A stretch of DNA of 64,000 nt from Blastocystis hominis (Eukaryota > Sar > Bigyra > Opalinata > Blastocystidae): NCBI RefSeq assembly GCF_000151665.1, contig NW_013171865.1, positions 588,001 to 652,000 on the forward strand. The letters are read 5' to 3'. Shown piece after piece: positions 56,743-64,000 of the stretch. The stretch's first letter is position 1. Each line of letters opens with the position of its first letter. A program made the translations under genes and the position numbers. Under the pieces are notes generated by a model. The model searched no databases. It saw nothing but the letters and a program-made list of their open reading frames with translations, and was not told the origin of the DNA.

Positions 56743-56750
56743 CAAACACT
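56743..56750 (-). terminator. TGTTTGTT 3'-end motif of SMPD4-like gene
   Basis: Exact minus-strand motif 5 nt after the TAA of the SMPD4-like gene. Confidence 0.8.
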
Positions 56751-56755
56751 CCAAT

Positions 56756-58993
56756 TTACAAATGCATCCCAATCCAATACACCACCCTGCAGAACTGGAG
56801 AAACAAGATCAGCCAGACCACGTTCCGAACATCGCCCAGCCATCGCAGATTCACCATCACATGCTCCGGATCGTTAAAATACTCCTCCCAATCCACTCCT
56901 TCCACCTCGCGTTCTCTTCCCAGCGCCACCAACAGCATCCAATTCACCCACATCGTCGCTTTCACCAATCCTCGCACCACCACAACGTTCTCAAACCGAT
57001 TCACCGGGTCGCAAAGCCGCACCGGCCGTCGCTGCCGCTGCGTCGCCACCGTCGAAAACAAAAACTCTTTCTATCCCTCACTTCCATCGCTCAGCCCCAC
57101 GATCCACGCCACAAAACTGCTCCACGCACCGCTCGGACTCTCTTCCTCCGCGAAATCCGTCTTCTGCAGCTTCGAACACGTCGACAAAAACGAGCTCTCA
57201 TCGTATTCCAAAATTCGTGCCCATTTTCGAAGCAAATCCGCTCGCAGCGGCTCTTTCGACGTTCGACAGCTCAGAACGAGCTTCTCGACGAAGCGAAGAT
57301 TGACATCGTGGTCATTCGCAGACGCCTTCACTTTCCCGCTCGCGGAAACGCCCAGGATCTACGGCTCAGCCGCGCCGGCGAGGGCGTTACGCGCATTCCG
57401 TCGTGCAAAACTTCGCTTTGCCGCTGCATGGCGACGTCGTCGTATCGTTTCTGCTGCTCGCACATGTCTAAAAGCGTGTCGCACGAGTTCAACACCGCCA
57501 AAACGGGCGAAGAAAACACGGAGGCGACGCGATCGACGATGTCGTGAACCTGCTTCGCCTGCAGCTGGCTGAACGCGACGAGTTTCACGAGCAGGACGAG
57601 CAATCCCCGATAAAACAGGTAATGCCGACTGATGAACAGGCGATAGCCCGCGATTTCTTCGTCGCTGCGCCACGGCGTCAGGAAGGCGCACCAGCAGCGC
57701 ACCAGCTACAATCGAGCGCGCCTCCAGGCCCCACATCGACGATCTGCAGCTGCGTCTGCGGGTCGATCGACGCGGAATCGGAGAAGGCGAAGTATTTCGC
57801 GAAGAAAAAGAACAAAAACGGGGACAACACCACGAACATCTCGGAAGTCCCGTCCTTTCGCAACGCCTCGTTGGCTTGCAGGTGTCGAATTAGATCAAAC
57901 AAACAGCACAACATCACACGGGAGAGCGAGGGCAGCATCTACGTCCCAGCAATGCCTCGCTTCTACCGAAAAACTCATCGAAACCGACCGCGACAGACAC
58001 GTCTGGAACAGGCGGTTCCAGTCGCTCAGACAGCTGTCCCGGCTCAGCCACAGCTCCGAGACCGCGGATAACAGGAAGAAGTCGGGGCGTTGGAAGGAGG
58101 GGGACCGCGAGGAAACCGCGGGGAGCGGTTTGGAGGGAGAATTCGGGTGGATCACGAAGTTCATGATTTGGATGAATAACTGAACAGCGGTGGTGCCGCG
58201 GGTGGTCTCGGCGGATTGCTGGGATTCGGGAGTGTCGGAGGAGAGCTGGAAGGAGTAGAGAGGGTCGATGGAGAGATCGGCGATGCATCGGAGGAAGCGA
58301 AGGATGAAGTACTCGTAGGGTGTTACGTCGATCGTGTCTTTTGAGTTGGATGAGGGGTTGTGGGAAAGAAATTGGGAATATAGAGCGGGCGTGGTGGAGG
58401 GAAATGTCGCTGTTGGAGATGTGAGATACAGAGAAATGAAGGAATCGAAGGACCTCGGAGGGAACAGCTTCGTGGAGAGAGGGAGATATACGTTCCCGCT
58501 GTCTTGGAGGAGCACGGGGAAGAGATGGAAGTGGTTCTCGGGGTAGCAGCCAAAAACGGCGAGAACCAGCTCTGGGAGAGACATTTCCTGGTTTTTCTTG
58601 GAGAGCAGGTGTAGGTTGCTGGAGATGACGATGAAAGAGGCGATATTTACATATTTCGGTTAATAATGGGGAGAGATTGGTTTACCACCTTTACAGAGCC
58701 AAACTCCTTGCCTTTGAAGACAAACACCTCTTTCGAATAGGTGGACAGAATGGAGAACGAAGGTGCGCCGACTGACACTTCCGAACCACAGAGAGCTTGC
58801 ATAATGTCCTTCAGGCAGTAAATAAGCGAGGACTTCTTTGTGAGCGATATAAAATTACCAGAAAGTCTACGAAATCAGAAAAAACGGAAAGCACGCACTC
58901 CACATCGTCGCAGTAGATCTCTTTCAAATACTGGAATGTTTGCAAGTATTTCTTTTCATTGAGTCTTTTCATCAACTCGTTGTCCATTTCCAC
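56756..58993 (-). CDS. SMPD4-like protein (neutral sphingomyelinase 3 family)
   Basis: Start MEMDNELMKRLNEKKY. After splicing of several short introns the protein shows family landmarks in order: PPRSFDSFISLYL, TPYEYFILRFLRCI (SMPD4: DPFEYYFFNF), a region with MRCWCAFLTPWR (SMPD4: W-L-x-Y-L-Q-P-W-R), ISRHYLFYRGLLVLLVKLV, VFSSPVLAVLNSCDTLL, then CDPVNRFENVVVVRGLVKA and LRWLGDVRNVVWLILFLQF, the conserved LRFLGxxR plus C-terminal membrane helix, ending IGMHL. SMPD4 is an ER/nuclear-envelope protein whose sphingomyelinase activity is debated. Introns near 57070, 57330, 57700, 57900 and 58590-58800 are approximate. TAA at 56756-56758. Confidence 0.72.
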
Positions 58994-59130
58994 ACGTCAA
59001 CAATCTGAACCAAATACTTTCCTCCCAACCCAAAATCCCAAAATCGTCCCGATTTCTGGAATCTGCATCAAACAAATATGGATTCAAGGAGAAACAAAGC
59101 AAAAAAATACCACAACAGTACTGATAGTAA

Positions 59131-59222
59131 CACGGACACGGACACGGACACGGACACGGACACGGACACGGACACGGGCACGGGCACGGACACGGGCACG
59201 GACACGGACACGGACACGGACA
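59131..59222 (+). repeat. (CACGGA)n hexamer minisatellite
   Basis: About fifteen units of CACGGA with some CACGGG, between the 3' end of importin-5 and the start of the SMPD4-like gene, hence within the likely promoter of the latter. The high GC content contrasts with its flanks. Confidence 0.93.
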
Positions 59223-59235
59223 GTCGAATGACTTA

Positions 59236-59243
59236 AACAAACA
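59236..59243 (-). terminator. TGTTTGTT 3'-end motif of importin-5
   Basis: Exact minus-strand motif about 40 nt after the importin TAG. Confidence 0.75.
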
Positions 59244-59283
59244 ACATGACTATAAAAGAATAGACATAAACGACATTCTTTCG

Positions 59284-62200
59284 CTAAACGGACTGCAATT
59301 TCTGACGGATCGTCTCCGCCTTGCTCCCCAGCACGTTCCACAACGCGTTCATCAGCTCCGGCGAAGCCTGCATCTCGATGGTCTTAATCATCCTCAGCAC
59401 CTGCTGCTCCGCCGCGGCGTTCCCCAGCCTTCCCAGACTCTCACACAGGACCTGCAAAACGCGCGGCACGTTCTGCTGGGTGTCCCCGAGAAATGCGACA
59501 TCTCCCTTCTCCAGCAGCGCGCACATCACCGACAAGCAGATCTCCAGCAGATCGGCGTCCTCGATAGGCAGCCGGTCCAGCCAGAACCGGTACACGGCGG
59601 GGAGGGTCGAAATGGCGGGAGCGCAGTAGAACCCCAGTTTCCCCATTGCCACGATTCCCCATTGGTTGGCCTCCGCGTAGCACGCTTCCGCCGCGGCAGG
59701 GTCCTCCAGAGCGCTCTGCAGCTCGCGCACGCAGGACTCGGCGGTGTCCCAGAGCAGCTCCCCGCCAAATTCTGCCGCCAAACTGAGGGCCTGCGCGGCC
59801 ACCTCGCGGATGGAGGCGTCGGGGACGCGGAGCTCACGGCGGAATATGGGGAGGAACTGCGGGTAGTAGCTGAGCGCGTCCTTCCCGCAGTACTCGACGA
59901 TTTTCTCCATGACGACGAGGGCGACGATGCGGTCCCCCGCGGTTCTGGAGGGGTCGCAACAGTCGAAGAGGTCGGGGAGAAGAATCTCGTGGATGAGGGG
60001 CAGCGCGAAGTCGGAGTGGCCGTTGAGGAGCTCTCCGAGAATGCTGGCGATCCAGTAGTGCGATTGGTTCTCGCCCTCCTCGATCTCCTTGAACTCCTCG
60101 ACCTCCTCCTCGTCCCAGTCTTCGCGCTCCACGTCGGCGCTGAGGATGGCGCGGCGCTCGAAGGAGGCCTTGAGCGCGGCGTGCAGCACCTCGATGATCC
60201 GCGCGACCTCGGCGCCCTGCATGATGGGGATGGGTCCGTTCCGCTGCAGCACGGCGCGCGGCATGCAGTAGAAGAGCGTCTGCAGCGCGGGGAGCAGCAT
60301 GTCCAGCTCGGACTCGTCGGCGATGAAGGAGAGGAGCAGGTCGATGAGAGATAAAAAGGTCTGGCGGTAGGATTCCACCGACGCGGGGTCCTGGATGGTC
60401 TCGGAAATCGCGGTTAAGAGGTCGGGGATCGACACCAAGGCCGCCATTTTGATGTCGTCGAACGTGGAGTTGAGAAGAGGCGGGAGGGTCTGCGTGATCG
60501 CGGGGAGATAGCTCGCCAGGCCGCAGTGCAGCGTGTTCAGAAGCAGCGCCAGCGTGCGGCACGCGATCGCCTTCTCCTCCATCGCGTTCGTCCGGATGTT
60601 GTCCGTGTCTTCCTACCCTCCAGCGACACGCACGCACCTACGTCGAATTCGTCGAGGAAGTCGTCGAGTTCCTCGGGGGTTTCCACCTCCTGCTTCGCGG
60701 TTTTCAGCAGGATCGGGACGATCATGTCCACGTACGGCAGGAAATCCTCCTTCAGCGCCGAGCACATCCGTCCCCACGCCTACCTCACAGTTTCTCCGTT
60801 TCCCTACGCTCATCATCGCGTTCTTCATCTCCGAGGACTCCTCCACCTCTCCCATTCCCTCGCGGTACATCACTTCCAGCACGTCCCGCGCGTCCTGCCG
60901 GTACTGCGGCACCTCCGCCGCCGCGCCCACGCACGTGATGCACTCCAGCGCCGTCGACCGGTACGACGACCGCTCCGTGCTGTCGCCCAGCCGCTCCGCC
61001 GCCTCCGACGGCTGCGTGTACAGCGGCTTGATCACCGGCATAACCGCGGGGTAGAACGGCGCCAGCGCCGCGCCCACGCAGTCCGCGATCGACGCGATGG
61101 CCGCGAGGATCTACGTGAGAACCGCGGGAGACGCGTACCTGCTTCTGGACGAGGATCGGAGAGGAGGGAAGCGCGTCGAGGAGCGCGTGGAGCATGTCGC
61201 CGAGCACGGGCTGGAGCACGGCGGGGTCGGCGCCGTCGACGAAGTTGATGAGCGCGGCGGCGGTGATGAAACGCACGCGGACGGGCTGGTCGGCGTGGAG
61301 GAGGGAGAAGATGGCGGTGAGGGCGGAGACGGAGAGCTCGTGCTGGAGGAAGGGCTGGAAGTCGGTGGCGAGCTGGCCGAGGCAGCGGACGGAGGCGTAG
61401 CGGACGCGCGGATGGGCGTCCTGGAAGGAGGTGATGACGTAGTGGGCGATCTGCCGCCGCTGCGTCTCGTCGGTGACGATCTCGCCGACCTGGCAGAGCG
61501 TGTACATGACGGCGTGGCGGTAGCGCCAGTCGGCGTTGTGCATGGAGCGGTCGATGAGCGCGTAGAGCGGCGGGAGGAACACGCGGCCGCGGATGGCCTG
61601 GCTGACGCGGGCGAGCACGCCGAGCGTGTAGTTGAACATGGAGGGCTCCGCCTCGTCGGGCTCGGTCTCGTCCTGTTCCCAGGTGTGCGCGGGGTCGGGG
61701 TCGATCTCGACGAGGATGGAGAAGAGGATCTGCAGCAGCGGCGTGAGCAGAACCGACGTGGGCAGCGAGCGGATCATGTTCGGGGAGTTCTCGATGAGCA
61801 GCGTGAGAAACTCCAGCGAGGCTTGCCGCGTGTCGTCGTCCAGCGCCTTGGAGCGCGCGATAGAGACCATGGCTTGGATGAGCGATTCCAGCTAGAGGGG
61901 AGGGAGCGGCGGGAGCGATACGTTTTGCTTGAAGAACGTCGCGTGCACCTCCACCAGGTCGCTCATCGCGCGGATGATCTCGCACGCGAACTCCGTGTGC
62001 TCGCGGTTCAGCATGTCGCTCAAGGCGCGCAGAATCAGCGGAATCAGCGTTACGAACTGGATCGTGTCATTCGTTTCCAGCTTCGAGAGGAGGCTGCAGA
62101 CCGCGCGGCACGTCTCCACCTGGATCAGCGGCTGCTCGTGCTGCTGTAACGTCTGGTGGAACAGCGCGACGAGACTCGGGATGTCATCGCGGTCCATGGA

Positions 62201-62745
62201 GGCGAAATAAGGAACGATGTAATGCAGAATCGTCAGGCCGCTCAGCTGCGTCGCGGGATCCAGCGACTGAGAGAGCGATAATAGGATGGGTAACAACTCG
62301 GGCCACTGCAAATAGAATAAGAAAAGAGAGACCCACCGTGTTATTTTCGAGGAGATTTAGACCCAGTTCGCCGATGCACTGACAGATCTTTTCGCGAACA
62401 TTTAGCTCTTTCTCCGTCTAGACTCAACCGACGACTCCGGACCTACTTCCAGAAGCTGCAGAAGCTCGTTCCGAAAGGAACACTGGAAATTGTGGTCTAA
62501 CTTCAGCCAGAGACCTTCTTCCGAAACATTAAGGTTTTGGCGAATCAGAATGCAAGCAAGGTTTCGCACAGATGACAAGGTCGACGTCCGCAACACCTAC
62601 AAAGGTAAAAAACGAAAGCAGAAAATACAGATATTAAGGAAATCATGTACTCCTCGGGCTGCTTCTCTAACTCATTTATGACCCTCTCAGCGGCTTCACG
62701 TTTTGCATTATCGCCTCCCAAAAGTCTGTGTAGCAAGTTTTCCAT
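59284..62745 (-). CDS. IPO5: Importin-5 / karyopherin beta-3 (Kap121 family)
   Basis: Nuclear import receptor made of HEAT repeats. Start MENLLHRLLGGDNAKREAAERV. Landmarks: QWPELLPILLSLSQS, FACEIIRAMSDLVEVHATFF, then DWRYRHAVMYTLCQVGE and DPHPRVRYA-type DAHPRVRYASVRCLGQLATDF, ALINFVDGADP, STALECITCVG, an acidic loop DWDEEEVEEFKEIEEG, YYPQFLPIFRREL and GIVAMGKLGFYC, ending AETIRQKLQSV with TAG at 59284-59286. The order and spacing are those of IPO5/Kap121. About six introns of 30-45 nt. GC-rich with strong third-position bias, which explains the long antisense open frames here. Imports ribosomal proteins and histones in other organisms. Confidence 0.93.
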
Positions 62746-63008
62746 CTCTTGTATTTTTATCTACAAAATAAGCCGATCCACCACAAAAACGAGCGTACCA
62801 TGATGCAAGGTTGTGCAATTACTCAATACAGGGAGAAAGGTGCAGAACAAAAGTAATTTTACTGTTTCGGTAGGATCGAATGCACTCAACTCCACCTAGA
62901 GCGAAAGTAAATGTTTCTTTTGAAAAACACGTAAAGTCGTCAGAAATGGAAAATAACCGCTCCTCTCGTTTTGAATTCCTCTCTTCCAAAAACATTCCAT
63001 TCTATACC
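62746..63008. promoter_or_regulatory. Divergent promoter of importin-5 and EXOSC8
   Basis: 263 bp between two diverging start codons; must drive both genes. No defined element recognised. An in-frame upstream ATG at 62880 could extend the exosome protein by 43 residues. Confidence 0.5.
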
Positions 63009-64000
63009 ATGGACGCAGAAGTCTTTAAGAAGATCCAACCCAAAGCTTTCTATGGACAGTAAATATTGTTTGCGTGACTTAGTTGCAGATATTTGGAAAA
63101 CGAGGTTCGTCCGGATGGAAGAGGAATTGACGATGCTCGTGGTATTTTGATTTCGTATGGTACGCTTTTCTTGTGTTTGATTTGACGCTAGGTCATATTG
63201 GGACTGCGGATGGATCGAGTCTTGTCCGTATCGGCGAAACGGGAGTGATCTGTGGGTTGAAACTTTCATTCGACCCAGCCAAGGAAAGCTCTGACACAAA
63301 GGGGTCTCTCGGTACTACGTGCTTGTGCGTTTTGTGACATAGATGTAAATATCGTTTTGTCTTCTCTCTGCAATGCGGACTTTTTCTACGGCGAGCAGGA
63401 CAAACAGTCTAAATATTACGCCCAGGTGCTTAAACAAATTTTCCAAAGGTTGAAATCGATCTTCTCGAAGTCACTCCTAGATATGTTCTCGACCTAAATG
63501 AATTGTACAGTGCAGAGGCCAGCACAGTGATCTGCGTCCATGCCAGTATTATCTGCATCGACTACGAAGGCAGTATTTTGGATGCCTGCTGCTTGGCGCT
63601 CCTCTCAGCCTTGCTGACCCTCCGCGTCCCAAAGCTTTCACTCAAAGAAAAGGAGCTTGTTTTCGATTATGGTACGTTCAGCAAGGGTCTATTTTATGCA
63701 GATGCTGCCTATCCGCTCACCATTCTGGATTACCCCGTGGCAGTGACCTTCGGACTCTACAGCGAGTTCGAAGTGATGGATCCGGACGCGTTTGAAGAGG
63801 GTTTGCTGGATGACACAGTTACGGTTGTTCTGGGCGGAAACAACAAAACGATCTCCATTATAAAGCCCGGAGGCAAGCGAATATCGGACTCGCTGGTGAT
63901 GACATTGCGCGGGAAGGCAGCCAAGCGATATGGGACGGTATACGAGTCGGTTGAGAAGTTTAAATGCGATTTGTTAACGAATATGAAAGGAAAGTGCGTT
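63009..64000 (+). CDS. EXOSC8: Exosome core subunit RRP43 (EXOSC8), partial
   Basis: RNase PH-like ring subunit of the RNA exosome. Five introns of 30-33 nt were placed: the spliced protein reads MDAEVFKKIQPKAFYGQ-YLENEVRPDGRGIDD, GHIGTADGSSLVRIGETGVICGL, DVNIVLSSLCNADF, YVLDLNELYSAEASTVICVHAS, DYEGSILDACCLALLSALLTLR, YPLTILDYPVAVTFGLY and SIIKPGGKRISDSLVM. R-P-D-G-R and L-D-A-C-x-x-A-L-L-x-A-L match EXOSC8/Rrp43 better than EXOSC9 or EXOSC7. Like other eukaryotic ring subunits it lacks phosphorolytic residues. The gene runs off the window near its C-terminus (LLTNMKGKC), so the stop is not seen. ATG 63009 preferred over 62880 by family alignment. Confidence 0.88.

Noticed and set aside
60526-62149. 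Long plus-strand frames over importin-5
   Set aside because: Arise from GC-rich third positions of the importin exons; products are Arg/Gly/Glu/Asp-rich without domains.

Overview
The window is nuclear DNA of a compact protist genome. It most likely comes from Blastocystis (anaerobic gut stramenopile) or a close relative. Three things point there. (1) Almost every conserved gene is cut by tiny GT-AG introns, mostly 29-36 nt, whose positions I could fix because only splicing restores the conserved protein. (2) Nearly every gene ends just upstream of a TGTTTGTT motif. (3) Several genes have no stop codon in the DNA and would gain TAA or TGA only when the poly(A) tail is added 3-4 nt before that motif. 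The last two are established hallmarks of Blastocystis. A B12-dependent class II ribonucleotide reductase fits an anaerobe.

Layout. 0.9-33.7 kb is a gene-dense housekeeping block: ABCB-type transporter, SMC5, MYST histone acetyltransferase (-), tRNA-His, Era GTPase, NOP53, PPP phosphatase, plasma-membrane-type Ca2+ ATPase (-), a large PA14 surface protein (-), Med31 (-), eS19, ubiquitin-like/eL40 fusion (-), CXXC zinc-binding protein CZIB, class II RNR (-), a GT4 glycosyltransferase, a PDK1-like kinase and a nucleoplasmin-FKBP. Gaps between genes are tens of bases. All four convergent pairs in this block share one 16-19 bp overlapping double poly(A) motif, leaving only about 22-25 bp between the predicted mRNA ends.

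34-46 kb is AT-rich and holds a MORN-repeat family (one gene with a membrane tail, one plain, one fused to BspA-like leucine-rich repeats, one decayed copy), interrupted by a LARGE-like GT49 glycosyltransferase, AP-3 mu and a 5S rRNA gene. 46-52 kb is simple-repeat-rich and essentially gene-free, apart from an inverted, decayed copy of the LRR gene. 52.2-56.3 kb is a broken Polinton/Maverick-like element (integrase, protein-primed PolB fragment, possible virion proteins). 56.7-64 kb returns to housekeeping: SMPD4-like sphingomyelinase (-), importin-5 (-) and exosome subunit RRP43/EXOSC8 (+, cut by the window edge).

Most of the genes serve general nuclear and secretory functions (chromatin, ribosome biogenesis, nuclear import, RNA decay, AP-3 traffic, glycosylation); I see no metabolic operon. 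The most unusual items are the shared 3'-end palindromes with poly(A)-made stops, a strongly diverged ubiquitin moiety fused to eL40, a His/Cys-rich insertion in the Ca2+ pump, and the one-repeat-per-exon phase-1 LRR gene with its inverted relic.
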